From contig CAYUFX010000015.1 of the NCBI GenBank assembly GCA_964444135.1, positions 1 through 62,475 on the forward strand: a DNA stretch of 62,475 nucleotides, read 5' to 3'. Under the pieces are notes generated by a model that worked only from the letters and a program-made list of their open reading frames with translations, ran no database searches and was not told the origin of the DNA. This document shows, piece after piece, positions 1-8,821 of the stretch. Every line of letters begins with the position of its first letter. Position 1 is the stretch's first letter. The translations under genes were made by a program, and so were the position numbers. This stretch comes from NIOZ-UU13 sp964444135. GTDB lineage: Bacteria; Planctomycetota; Phycisphaerae; Sedimentisphaerales; Anaerobacaceae.

Positions 1-390
1 CCTACATTCTACAGATTACCTATTTTGAGCGCCAGAAAAATTTGTCACACCCTGAAGTGAGTACGAGTTAGGCGCTAAACCACCTGGAGGTTACTTTGCG
101 CTTGATTCAATCATAGTGCCAGGTTTTTCCAATGTCGAATCCAGAGCACGGATCCCCCGCCTTTGTCGTCAACTATTGTCGCGTATTAGATATAAAACAG
201 GTAATGAGTCAATCCTAATACAAACTTGGAGTGCGTCTTGTGGTTCTTTATATCGCAAAACAGGGTTTTTGGAGTGTCAGAACCAGGAATTGTATGGCCA
301 GTTACAAACCCGATAATAACGATAAATATACTAAGCCCAGATAGAGCATTTGGCGTGCAGCTATTGAAAAAGTTAAATCGGAGATATCAA
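1..390. other. leader region upstream of the export operon, no convincing gene
   Basis: No protein-coding gene is supported here. Open frames exist (for example 116-316) but have no recognisable domain. The region carries one copy of a dispersed sequence (261-308) that recurs upstream of the NusG-like gene at 16002-16050, so it may be a transcribed leader of the polysaccharide operon. I could not identify a convincing -35/-10 pair. Confidence 0.5.
261..308 (+). repeat. dispersed leader repeat, copy 1
   Basis: About 48 bases resemble 16002-16050 at roughly three quarters of positions, centred on the shared word AACCAGGAATTG followed by TGGCC and ACAAA. Both copies lie in non-coding DNA on the same strand, this one about 80 bases before wza, the other before the cytidylyltransferase fragment and the NusG-like gene. 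Function is unknown; a role as leader or antitermination signal is inference. Confidence 0.45.
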
Positions 391-1230
391 GTGAAAAAGG
401 TCTCCAGCAGTTTCCGATCTTGTAGAAATGTTTTTCTATGTACTTTAGCGTTCTATTTGCCTTGCATGACAGGATGCAATGGTCCGGTCATATCATCTAT
501 CGAGCAGGTGGAAGAATTTAATAAGGCCGGTCCACTCACGTCAGAAGGAGAAGTAGATAGCTCGGTCAAGGTACAATCTTATATTGGCCCGTACCGGGTA
601 GTACCCGGTGACGTATTGGAGCTGCAGATGCCCGTTGTCTTACGGGTTGTCTCTTCTGAATTCTCTGCCTGGCTCAAGCCGGCATACGGTCATAAGGATT
701 ACGAGCCATACTTGGTTCGGGTAAGCGATGCTGGGACTATTACCCTGCCGATTGTGGGCAAGTTACCTGCTGCCGGCAAAACACTTTCTGAGATAGAAGC
801 ATTGGTTATAGACGCCTACTATCCAAAGTATGTTGTAAATCTCCCAATGGTAGTTTGTGAGGTAGTGAAGTATCGCAGAGAAAACGAAAGAGTTTTCACT
901 GTTATTGGCCTTGTTAACAGGGCCAATGCCTTTCCTTACCCGCCGGATGTTCAATATAACTTGATGGAGGCTTTGGCATTCGCCGGAGGGCTCAACATGA
1001 CAGCAGATCCTCGTTATGTTAAAGTTTTCCGACATGATACCGATGGTAAGATTATGTCAGCCACGTTTAGTGTCGATAGCAAATCTTTGATTGAGGCGTA
1101 TGGGGTCATGATAAAACCTGGGGACGTGATATACGTGGACCATACACTGCGTACACGTATGAACCAGTTCTTGTCTGAGGTGCTCCAGATCAGAGTCGGA
1201 GTAGACGTTAGTAGAAATGTGTTCGATTAG
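391..1230 (+). CDS. wza: Wza-type polysaccharide export outer-membrane lipoprotein
   Basis: Predicted OPX-family lipoprotein that forms the outer-membrane exit channel for a capsule or exopolysaccharide. I chose the GTG at 391 because GGAGAT sits just upstream and the frame then opens with a lipoprotein signal: positive N-terminus, hydrophobic stretch and a lipobox-like LPCMTGC ending in the acylated Cys. An ATG at 226 in the same frame would add 55 residues without signal character. The Poly_export/SLBB region follows (YRVVPGDVLELQ near the mature N-terminus) and the end carries the typical IKPGDVIYVDH. It heads the operon with wzc 33 bases downstream. A diverged copy of its last coding part is found at 48168-48290. 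At 279 residues it is short compared with E. coli Wza. Confidence 0.88.
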   Translation: MKKVSSSFRSCRNVFLCTLAFYLPCMTGCNGPVISSIEQVEEFNKAGPLTSEGEVDSSVKVQSYIGPYRVVPGDVLELQMPVVLRVVSSEFSAWLKPAYGHKDYEPYLVRVSDAGTITLPIVGKLPAAGKTLSEIEALVIDAYYPKYVVNLPMVVCEVVKYRRENERVFTVIGLVNRANAFPYPPDVQYNLMEALAFAGGLNMTADPRYVKVFRHDTDGKIMSATFSVDSKSLIEAYGVMIKPGDVIYVDHTLRTRMNQFLSEVLQIRVGVDVSRNVFD

Positions 1231-1262
1231 AGGAAGTCCTTGAATACTCTATTTGAGAGCAT

Positions 1263-3785
1263 ATGGATAACAGCAAATTAGAAAACGGAGTTTCAAACCT
1301 GGCGTTCCCACAAGGTGATGCGCTGCCACAAGAAGGTTTTTTGCAGATATTTCTGCATCACAGATGGACCATTCTGGTAGCCACCATATTGTCATTAGTT
1401 GTTACATTTCTTTATCTTTTGAAGGCTACCCCAATTTACAAAAGTTCATCAAGAGTTTACGTTGAACAAAGCGGCCCTAAGATTATAAGCGAGTACGAAG
1501 GAGTCATGACCCGGTCCAGTAATTATCTTTACACCCAAGGCGAATTGATAAAATCTACTCCTATCGTTGCTGATGTGGTTAAAGATTCAAAAATAGAACA
1601 CTTCAGAACATTCGCTGAGGTGGACAACCTGGTTGCTTACATCAAAAATAATTTGAATGTTCGTATCGGTCATAAGGATGATATCATTGCAATATCGTTC
1701 GATTCGCCATACCCTGTGGAAGCTGCTGAGATAGTCAATGCTGTGGTACAGTCCTACATTAACTATCACTCTTCCCATAAACGCAGTACTGTTTTCGAAG
1801 TACTGAGAATCCTTCAGAAAGAAAAGGTTAAACGCGATAAGGAACTGTCAGACAAATTTACGGAGCTTTTGGAATTTGCCCGTGAAAACAGCGAGGTTTC
1901 TCTTGATAATCAAGGTGGGAATATTTTTCTTACAAGACTGACGAAACTGTCCACTGCGGTGACAGACGCGCAACTGAACGCTCTGAATGCAAAAGCTGAT
2001 TACGAAGCAGTCAAGAGCATGGAGGACGAACCGGCTAAGGTCAAGCAATTCGCTTCGGCTTCGTCCACGGCAGGAGTGCGAGTATTTGTCAATGACACAG
2101 AAACTCAATTGAAGGCCGAGCTGAGAGCTGTGGAGATTGAGCTACAAAATGCGAGATATCATTGCAGTGAAGATCATCCGTCCGTCCAGGCGATCCAAGC
2201 CAAGATTGACCGTATCAAGCAAGAGCTTGAGAGCCAAGCGAGGGAATTTGCTGACTCCTATGCCGAAGTGATGCGACTGAGATGGACAACGGCAATGGAA
2301 AGGGAAAATGAGTTACAGGCGTCTTTTGATGCCCAGTTCCAAGCATCCTGTGCCTTGGGTATCAAGGCAGCCGAGTATTCGGTGCTAAAGTCAGAATTGA
2401 ACCGAACTGAAAGACTCTGCGAGATTCTCGATGACCGCATTAAGGAGCTTAATGTTACAGAAGATGTTGGTGTACTTAATATCAGCATATTGGAGGTAGC
2501 GCGCCCTGCAGACAGTCCCTCAAAGCCTGAAAAGAAAAAGTATATGGCAATGGCCCTGGCTTTAGGGCTCACGCTTGGTGGTGGTCTTGCTATACTTCGT
2601 GACATGCTGGACTATCGGCTCCGGTCCGCCGACGAGATATCAATCGTCCTCGGCGTTCCTATTCTTGGGGTCATACCAACAATGTTAGACGAGAAAACCA
2701 TTGCATTGCCTGGCCATAAGATACGGTCCTTACTAAAACTCATCGTTGCCGGAGTTCATAAAAGAACAGGAGCAACCACTTCATCAGTAATAGTCAAAAA
2801 CGAGTCTGTACCTGCCCAAGATGATGGCGAGGCCGTAACAGAGAATATGAGCTTTATGGAACGTGCCCAAAAGGTGCGCTCCGAATTGGAGTATATAAGG
2901 TGTATTCACAATACGAATAAGAAAACCCACGGGTCCGTATGTACAACCGCATTTCCCAAAAAGGCCGGTAGAAAGACAAAGACTACTGCCATCGGTTCAC
3001 CAATTGCGGAAAAAGGCAAGATTAAATTAGAGAAGTCGGACGTTGTAAAACGTGGACAAAAGGCGTATCTCAAACCCAAGTCTATCGTTGCTGAAGCCTA
3101 CCGAACGATACGTACCGCTGTGTTTTTCGGCATATCCCAGGAAGAAGCAAAGACTGTTCTTATTACCTCTCCAGATCCTGGCGACGGCAAGAGTACAGTT
3201 GTGAGTAACCTGGCTATTACAATGGCGCAGGCCGGACAAAAAACACTTGTGCTTGATGCTGACTTCCGAAAACCAATACAACATAATATTTTCCAAATCG
3301 ACAGCAGAGAAATGGGGCTATCTAATTTAATTGCGGGAGCCATAAACATAGAGGAAGCGATACAACCTGGGCCGGTCAAGAACCTCGATATCCTCAACTG
3401 TGGTATTGAAGTTCCTAACCCTTCGGAGGTATTAAACAGTAATTCGTTTGCCAAAGTGTTAAAGGTCTTTTCTGAACGATATGATCGTGTAATCGTAGAT
3501 TCTCCACCGGTTGGTCCGGTTGCCGATAGCCAAATATTAGCGGCTCTCTGTGACATAACTCTCTTGATTCTAAGAGCAGAAAAATCAACTCGCAGGCACA
3601 GCCAGCAAGCCCGGGACAGCCTGCTAAGCGTTGGTGGTCACATACTCGGTGCGATAGTGAATGGTGTTCCACGAAAGCATGGCCGTTATGGTTATTACTA
3701 CGCTGGTCGCTATGGTGGTTACGGATACTACGGTCACTATGGCTACTACGGTAACAGAGAAAAGAAAAAAGTGTTGGTAGGATAA
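1263..3785 (+). CDS. wzc: Wzc-like polysaccharide co-polymerase / BY-type tyrosine kinase
   Basis: 840-residue inner-membrane protein combining a Wzz chain-length domain and a cytoplasmic bacterial tyrosine kinase. A hydrophobic segment lies around residues 33-51 and another around 423-445, flanking a periplasmic coiled-coil-rich domain. The kinase part has Walker A SPDPGDGKST (about 636-645), Walker A' LVLDADFRKP and Walker B VIVDSPPVG (about 742-750). The last 30 residues are a Tyr/Gly cluster (GYYYAGRYGGYGYYGHYGYY), the usual autophosphorylation tail. A long inserted linker lies between the second membrane segment and the kinase domain. It partners with Wza before it and is probably dephosphorylated by the PHP phosphatase whose ATG overlaps its stop codon by one base. 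Confidence 0.93.
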   Translation: MDNSKLENGVSNLAFPQGDALPQEGFLQIFLHHRWTILVATILSLVVTFLYLLKATPIYKSSSRVYVEQSGPKIISEYEGVMTRSSNYLYTQGELIKSTPIVADVVKDSKIEHFRTFAEVDNLVAYIKNNLNVRIGHKDDIIAISFDSPYPVEAAEIVNAVVQSYINYHSSHKRSTVFEVLRILQKEKVKRDKELSDKFTELLEFARENSEVSLDNQGGNIFLTRLTKLSTAVTDAQLNALNAKADYEAVKSMEDEPAKVKQFASASSTAGVRVFVNDTETQLKAELRAVEIELQNARYHCSEDHPSVQAIQAKIDRIKQELESQAREFADSYAEVMRLRWTTAMERENELQASFDAQFQASCALGIKAAEYSVLKSELNRTERLCEILDDRIKELNVTEDVGVLNISILEVARPADSPSKPEKKKYMAMALALGLTLGGGLAILRDMLDYRLRSADEISIVLGVPILGVIPTMLDEKTIALPGHKIRSLLKLIVAGVHKRTGATTSSVIVKNESVPAQDDGEAVTENMSFMERAQKVRSELEYIRCIHNTNKKTHGSVCTTAFPKKAGRKTKTTAIGSPIAEKGKIKLEKSDVVKRGQKAYLKPKSIVAEAYRTIRTAVFFGISQEEAKTVLITSPDPGDGKSTVVSNLAITMAQAGQKTLVLDADFRKPIQHNIFQIDSREMGLSNLIAGAINIEEAIQPGPVKNLDILNCGIEVPNPSEVLNSNSFAKVLKVFSERYDRVIVDSPPVGPVADSQILAALCDITLLILRAEKSTRRHSQQARDSLLSVGGHILGAIVNGVPRKHGRYGYYYAGRYGGYGYYGHYGYYGNREKKKVLVG

Positions 3786-4624
3786 TGAAGTTTCCCATCA
3801 GACAAGTTATGAAGACTAAGCACATGAAGTCTGAACAAGAGTATTATGTCGATATTCATTGTCACTGCCTGCCTGCTATTGATGACGGTCCCATCACAAT
3901 GCCAGAGTCGCTTTCTCTGTGCAGGGCCCTTGCTGACGATTGTATAACCGACGTCATAGCGACACCCCATCAACTGGGACGATTCAGCGATTGCAATGAA
4001 GCGGCGCTGATCAGAGACCAAGTTGCTGCCCTCAATGAAGAATTGGAAAGTAATGGCATTAGCCTTAACGTAGTACCCGGTGGAGATGTTCGGGTGGACG
4101 AAAGGATATGCCAGCTTATCGAGGCTGATAAAGTGCTAACGCTCGCAGATGGGGGCAAGTATGTTCTCTTAGAGCTTCCGCATGAGGTCTTCGTAGATAT
4201 CGAGCCGCTGCTTGTCGGACTTTCCTCTTTAGGCATCCAGGCTATTATATCCCATCCTGAACGACACCCTGTTATTGCAAGACGACCGCAAGTTTTACTG
4301 AAATGGTTTGAGCAATCGGCTCATCTTCAGGTGACATCTGGCAGCCTGCTTGGCGATTTCGGCACCATGGCCCAAAAGGCTGCATGGCACTTTCTAAACC
4401 TGGGCTGGGTTTCGTTTGTGGCAACGGATTCCCATGACTTGGATGCTCGCAAACCTCGGATGAAAGCTGCTTTTGGGCATATTTATGCCAGACTTGGAGA
4501 AGCAATGGCGCGCTTGGTTTGTATCGAAAATCCGTTAAGAGTATTAGAAGGTAAGGATGTACTGTCTGCTCGTTCTATAAGCATAAGGAAGTGGATTTAT
4601 GAAAGAGTACCGAGCAACTCTTGA
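3785..4624 (+). CDS. PHP-type protein-tyrosine phosphatase (CpsB/YwqE-like)
   Basis: 279 residues matching the metal-dependent PHP-fold tyrosine phosphatases that act on Wzc/CpsD-type kinases. Metal-binding motifs are visible: DIHCHCLPAIDDGP near the N-terminus, ATPHQLGRF, ISHPERHP and a late ATDSHDLDARKP. The ATG overlaps the wzc stop (TAATG), so translation is probably coupled, which supports wzc being the substrate. Its 3' end overlaps the next gene by 26 bases. An internal ATG at residue 10 or 15 is an alternative start; the coupling favours 3785. Confidence 0.88.
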   Translation: MKFPIRQVMKTKHMKSEQEYYVDIHCHCLPAIDDGPITMPESLSLCRALADDCITDVIATPHQLGRFSDCNEAALIRDQVAALNEELESNGISLNVVPGGDVRVDERICQLIEADKVLTLADGGKYVLLELPHEVFVDIEPLLVGLSSLGIQAIISHPERHPVIARRPQVLLKWFEQSAHLQVTSGSLLGDFGTMAQKAAWHFLNLGWVSFVATDSHDLDARKPRMKAAFGHIYARLGEAMARLVCIENPLRVLEGKDVLSARSISIRKWIYERVPSNS

Positions 4625-7199
4625 CAAAACGGGGGTTCACTTGAGCAGCTTTGACACAGCGATCGAATGGCTGCTGGTAGCGCTTCTGGCGTTTATGCCC
4701 CTTGCCTTTGGAGTGGTGCACGCATGGAGCGAAGAGGTCGTTATTGCTCTATCAGGCGCGGTTGTCGTCTGTTTCCTGCTCAAATTCCTGGTCCATCGCG
4801 GTCAGATGCTGATTTGGAACTGGGCCTACGTGCCCATAGGATTATTTCTGTTTGTCGCGGTACTCCAGCTCGTTCCATTACCTGCGCAGTTGGTGAGCAT
4901 CATCTCGCCAAATACTGTGGCTTTAAAAACGGAACTCTTAGGCGATCTGCCTGACGCTGACACACTGCTCAAATCAATGTCGCTTAGCTTCTATCCGAAT
5001 GCCACAAAGCATGACCTGCGGCTCGTACTGGCGGTCGCAGCCGTCTTCGTAGTCGTCCTTAATGTCTTCCGCCGACCGGCCCAGATAAAGCGCCTTCTAA
5101 TGGCTATAACAGTAATCGGTGGTGTCATTGCTGCTATTACCCTGGCACAGAACATTTTCGGAAACGGCAAAATCTACTGGTTTGTGCCCACCCGCTCTGG
5201 CGGGGCCCATTCAGGTTCATTTGTCAACCACAGCAACTACGGGCAATTTATGAACTTGTCAATCGGGGCAGCACTCGGCTGGCTTTGCGTGAAACTACAT
5301 GAAAGCTTTGCCGGCAAAAAAGTAACACCAGCAGGTATCGTCGAGTACTTGAGTTCTGGTTCTGCAAAGTCATTGTGGTTGCTCATAGCAGTGATAGGTC
5401 TTTGTACGACATCGGTTTTTATCTCTCTGACCCGAGGCGGTATGGTCAGCATGCTTATCGCCATGACCTTTACCACACTACTTTTTGTCTCACGACGGTC
5501 TTTCAGGAGTCATGGCTGGATAATGGTTGTTATAGCACTTATCGCATTTACCTGCGTTTTGTACATAGGTTTCGATGCCGTCTATGATCGGCTGTCGACT
5601 CTCAGAGATTTAGATAAGGCCGAATCCGGCCGGCTGCAAATACTCAAAGACATTTGGGTTGCGTGGACTAAATTCCCAATATTCGGAACCGGACTTGGAA
5701 CGCATTTGGTGGTTTATCCGATGTTCGATCGCTCAACGATAACTGCATTAGCTGCACACGCAGAAAATGAGTACGCCCAGGCGGCGGAGGAAACCGGCTT
5801 GGTCGGTTTGGGCTTGTTGGTAATCTTTGGAATAATCATCTGGTCAAACTATGTGAGCACTATTCGTAAGGTTCCCGCCTTGCGGGGTCCTAACATTAAT
5901 TTGCCGATTTGTTCGGCAGTATACGGACTCGGCTTTGGCATTTTGGCAATGCTTATCCACAGCTTAAGCGATTTCGGTCAGCACCTTCCAGCAAATGCCA
6001 TTCTATCCGCCATATTCTGTGCCCTCGTCTTGGCTTTGGCTCGGCAGGCAGAAAACCGGAACCTTGCCGGGATCCCGCCTTGCGGGAACACAGCGCAAAT
6101 AGTCACGCCCTTTGGAAAAATCAAATGTTTAGGACCCCGCCCGGCGGGAACCTTACGTATGGTTGCACTTCTTGGCGTATCTGGAATTTGGGTATGGGCC
6201 CTTATTGGTGCTAATAACTTCCGTATTGCTGAGACCCATTGGGGAAAGGTCATTGATATAGAAGAAGGTCTTATAGGCAAACGCTGGCGGGGGACAGACG
6301 CCGAGTATGCGGATTTGATTTCTCGCGCAGCAGCAGCAGTAGACTATCAGCCGGACAATATTAGATACCGACACTGGCTGAACGTGTATCGCTGGCGTTC
6401 AATCTGTCAAGTAACAAACCCTGATACCGGTGAAATCATCATCACTGATGATTCAATGCCGACCATTCACGATATAGTTGCCGAGTTTCACAAGGCCCTC
6501 ATAGTGTGCCCGACACACGGCCCGACCTACAGCATAGTTGGCCAAATCGAAAAGTTAATTCTCAACGACGACTCCGGCGCAGAGAGGATAAGAAAAGGTT
6601 TTCGTCTGGCACCGTGTGACCCGGTAGCCTGTTTTGTTGCTGGCTGGCTCGATGTTATGGAAGGAAAGACACAAGACTGTATAGCAAAATTCAAAAAGGC
6701 GGTGCTTCTTGACAGCAACCTGTTTAAGGATGTAGTGGATATATATGTCAATCAGCTTAGCCGGCCTCATGTGGCTATTTCGGCAGCCGGAGATGACATT
6801 GGCCGGCTAACATATATGGCCAATGTTCTTGAGGATATGCAATATAACGACCTTGCAGCAGAAATCCGAGAGAAAATAAGGGGTTTGCTTGAAGCAAAAT
6901 GCTCCGAGCCCGGCACTCCGGGTTCGGTGTTTGCACGCTTGGGCAATATCTACAGCAAACAGGATAACAACAAAGCAGCAGTGGAATGTTATCGTCAGGC
7001 CTTGGCGCGGGAATATAACCAGGTTTACTGGAGATTAGAGCTGGCAAAGCTCCTCGTCAAAATAGAAGAAATACCAGAAGCACTGTGCGAGGCAAAGATA
7101 TGCCTGCGTCTGCGTCCTCAGTTCAAAGCCGCTGAAACGTTTGTCGCGGACCTTTCCGTCCACCCTGCTGTCTTAACCGAAGAAATTACATCGCCCTGA
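4599..7199 (+). CDS. O-antigen ligase/polymerase (Wzy/WaaL-like) with C-terminal TPR region
   Basis: 866 residues. The first ~480 are strongly hydrophobic with about a dozen membrane segments and the periplasmic-loop signature of the O-antigen ligase family (FVNHSNYGQFMNLSIGAALG, RGGMVS, GTGLGTHLVVYP, HAENEYAQAAEETGLVGL). The remaining ~350 are soluble with TPR-like helices (SVFARLGNIYSKQDNNKAAVECYRQAL). Such fusions are known for polysaccharide polymerases or ligases. It follows the phosphatase with a 26-base overlap. Unusual: the coding sequence carries three GC-rich palindromic insert-like segments (5867-5893, 6069-6089, 6129-6155) between membrane and soluble domains, and another at 6904-6927; see findings. 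Whether it polymerises or ligates cannot be told from sequence. Confidence 0.85.
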   Translation: MKEYRATLDKTGVHLSSFDTAIEWLLVALLAFMPLAFGVVHAWSEEVVIALSGAVVVCFLLKFLVHRGQMLIWNWAYVPIGLFLFVAVLQLVPLPAQLVSIISPNTVALKTELLGDLPDADTLLKSMSLSFYPNATKHDLRLVLAVAAVFVVVLNVFRRPAQIKRLLMAITVIGGVIAAITLAQNIFGNGKIYWFVPTRSGGAHSGSFVNHSNYGQFMNLSIGAALGWLCVKLHESFAGKKVTPAGIVEYLSSGSAKSLWLLIAVIGLCTTSVFISLTRGGMVSMLIAMTFTTLLFVSRRSFRSHGWIMVVIALIAFTCVLYIGFDAVYDRLSTLRDLDKAESGRLQILKDIWVAWTKFPIFGTGLGTHLVVYPMFDRSTITALAAHAENEYAQAAEETGLVGLGLLVIFGIIIWSNYVSTIRKVPALRGPNINLPICSAVYGLGFGILAMLIHSLSDFGQHLPANAILSAIFCALVLALARQAENRNLAGIPPCGNTAQIVTPFGKIKCLGPRPAGTLRMVALLGVSGIWVWALIGANNFRIAETHWGKVIDIEEGLIGKRWRGTDAEYADLISRAAAAVDYQPDNIRYRHWLNVYRWRSICQVTNPDTGEIIITDDSMPTIHDIVAEFHKALIVCPTHGPTYSIVGQIEKLILNDDSGAERIRKGFRLAPCDPVACFVAGWLDVMEGKTQDCIAKFKKAVLLDSNLFKDVVDIYVNQLSRPHVAISAAGDDIGRLTYMANVLEDMQYNDLAAEIREKIRGLLEAKCSEPGTPGSVFARLGNIYSKQDNNKAAVECYRQALAREYNQVYWRLELAKLLVKIEEIPEALCEAKICLRLRPQFKAAETFVADLSVHPAVLTEEITSP
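5867..5893 (+). repeat. intragenic GC-rich palindromic element, copy 1
   Basis: 27-base element with core CCCGCCTTGCGGG, translated in frame as part of KVPALRGPN. It is the inverted partner of 6129-6155: 25 of 27 bases match the reverse complement of that copy. Confidence 0.7.
6069..6089 (+). repeat. intragenic GC-rich palindromic element, copy 2
   Basis: Contains the same 13-base core CCCGCCTTGCGGG as copy 1 (6074-6086), flanked by GGGAT and AAC; translated as GIPPCGN within a loop after the last membrane segments. Confidence 0.65.
6129..6155 (-). repeat. intragenic GC-rich palindromic element, copy 3, inverted
   Basis: 27 bases that are the reverse complement of copy 1 except for two central bases (GG instead of TT). 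Translated as GPRPAGTL. The distance to copy 1 is about 235 bases, so the two could form a large stem in RNA or DNA. Confidence 0.7.
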
Positions 7200-7219
7200 T
7201 GCTTTCTGGAAACTGATGA

Positions 7220-7237
7220 AGCCTTCAAAAGAAGGCT
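7220..7237 (+). promoter_or_regulatory. hairpin covering a Shine-Dalgarno sequence
   Basis: Perfect 7-bp stem AGCCTTC / GAAGGCT with an AAAA loop. The right arm contains AGAAGG, the best ribosome-binding site for the ATG at 7243, so the hairpin could limit translation of the WecA-like gene. There is no following T-run, so a terminator is unlikely. Confidence 0.4.
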
Positions 7238-7242
7238 GAGTA

Positions 7243-8787
7243 TTGAATGCACGTTGTGCAATATGCCCGGTTGGTACACCGACGGAGACGGAGTCTGAGA
7301 AAGATCGACAATCTAAAACTAACACCTATAGCTGGACAATGAAGACTTACTTATCTGTATATCTCGGTTCTGCCGTACTGGCGATCATAATAACCCCGAT
7401 CGTTATTCGTGTTGCCAGGCAGCTTAATATCGTCGATACTCCCGACATACGCAAAGTCCATTCCAAACCTATTCCTCGTATAGGCGGTGTGGCGATTTTT
7501 GTGTCTATGATGGGGCTTGTCATACCGGTGTTGTTTTTGCCAAATGTTGTTGGCGACAGTTTTCGGCTCATTCATTCTAAAATTGTTGTGGTGCTCTGTG
7601 CTGCTGGATTTATATTCTTTGTCGGACTTGTGGACGATGTAAGAGACCTTCGCGTACGCACAAAACTCTGGGCCCAGCTCGCTGCCGCAATTATCGTATG
7701 TTCTGCCGGTATCCGCATCGAATCAATAACTTTTACCGATTGGCTGATGTTAGACTTTGGCTGGTTCTCTTGGCCTTTTACCCTTTTCTGGATTGTTGGC
7801 ATTACCAATGCTGTTAACCTGAGCGACGGTCTTGATGGCCTTGCAGCAGGGATATCGGCAGGGGCCTGTGGAGTAATTGCCATACTTGCCATCTGCAACA
7901 ATGACGTTGTCATGGCGGTGCTAATGCTCGCCCTTTTAGGCAGCTTGACAGGCTTCTTGCTCTTTAACTTTGACCCGGCAAAAATATTTATGGGGGACTC
8001 AGGAAGCTTGTTTTTGGGCTTCACGATTGCTTCTTCCAGTGTGCTATGTGCTACCAAGATCGAGACTATTACAGGATTGGCTTTGCCCATTTTGGCTCTG
8101 GGATTACCCATTCTCGATACTTTGTTTTCCATGTTGCGACGGTTTCTTGAGCGCAGGTCTTTATTCGCTCCCGACCGCAGCCATTTCCATCACCGGCTCT
8201 TGGCCCTCGGCCTCCATCAGCGTCACGTGGTCATAACGGCTTATGTAGTGACCTTGCTGGCTGCCGGACTTGGAATGTTCATGCTGGTCACACGCAACGG
8301 TCAGACTATAATCGTCTTTATCTGTACTATGCTTCTGCTCGTGCTGGTGTTCCGAGTTGTAGGCTCCGTCCGGCTGCGGGAGACGATCACCGGTTTGAAG
8401 CGAAATTACTCCATCTCCAGCCAGAAAAAGCAAGAATTAAAGACTTTCGAGAACATCGAGTTGCACTTCCGCCAAGCCGAGAAGTTCGACGAGTGGTGGC
8501 AGGCAGTCTGCTTTGCTGCAGATGAGATGGACTTCGTTAGTGGTTTTCTCCCACTAACGAAACGAGATGGAACAAAGCGAACGCTGGTTTGGGAGAAAAG
8601 TGACGGGAACATCCCGGCAAACGAGATTGTCAGGATGATTGTGCCGGTCCATGATCGACGCGCCGATTCATCGCTGAACATAGAGGTCCAAGTTCGCGCC
8701 AACGGCTCGCTCGAATCCGCCGGCAGAAGGGTAGCACTCTTTACCCGTCTGATTTACGAGCACAGCATTGCGAATCTGGCCAGGTGA
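7243..8787 (+). CDS. wecA: WecA/MraY-family undecaprenyl-phosphate sugar-1-phosphate transferase with extra C-terminal domain
   Basis: Initiating transferase that puts a sugar-1-phosphate on undecaprenyl phosphate. Multi-pass membrane protein with family signatures VDTPDIRKVHSKPIPRIGG, FVGLVDDVRDL, NAVNLSDGLDGLAAG, FMGDSGSLFLGF and the HIH-type motif DRSHFHHRLLALGL. The frame opens at ATG 7243 (with AGAAGG upstream) but the family homology begins at the ATG at 7339, MKTYLSVYLG, which is an equally plausible start. After about residue 365 an additional ~150-residue soluble domain follows (KQELKTFENIELHFRQAEKFDEWW is split here: KQELKTFENIELHF then RQAEKFDEWWQAV), not present in short WecA proteins and of unknown role. 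A decayed duplicate of the final third lies at 17340-17697. Confidence 0.88.
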   Translation: MNARCAICPVGTPTETESEKDRQSKTNTYSWTMKTYLSVYLGSAVLAIIITPIVIRVARQLNIVDTPDIRKVHSKPIPRIGGVAIFVSMMGLVIPVLFLPNVVGDSFRLIHSKIVVVLCAAGFIFFVGLVDDVRDLRVRTKLWAQLAAAIIVCSAGIRIESITFTDWLMLDFGWFSWPFTLFWIVGITNAVNLSDGLDGLAAGISAGACGVIAILAICNNDVVMAVLMLALLGSLTGFLLFNFDPAKIFMGDSGSLFLGFTIASSSVLCATKIETITGLALPILALGLPILDTLFSMLRRFLERRSLFAPDRSHFHHRLLALGLHQRHVVITAYVVTLLAAGLGMFMLVTRNGQTIIVFICTMLLLVLVFRVVGSVRLRETITGLKRNYSISSQKKQELKTFENIELHFRQAEKFDEWWQAVCFAADEMDFVSGFLPLTKRDGTKRTLVWEKSDGNIPANEIVRMIVPVHDRRADSSLNIEVQVRANGSLESAGRRVALFTRLIYEHSIANLAR

Positions 8788-8821
8788 AGACAGTCATTCA
8801 CAGTCTGCGGTTTGTGCTTTT

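Noticed and set aside
116..316. 66-residue open frame before wza
   Set aside because: No domain, no clear ribosome-binding site, and its end only reflects the non-coding leader repeat at 261-308.
7572..8132. 186-residue minus-strand frame
   Set aside because: Shadow of the WecA-like membrane protein; no independent evidence.
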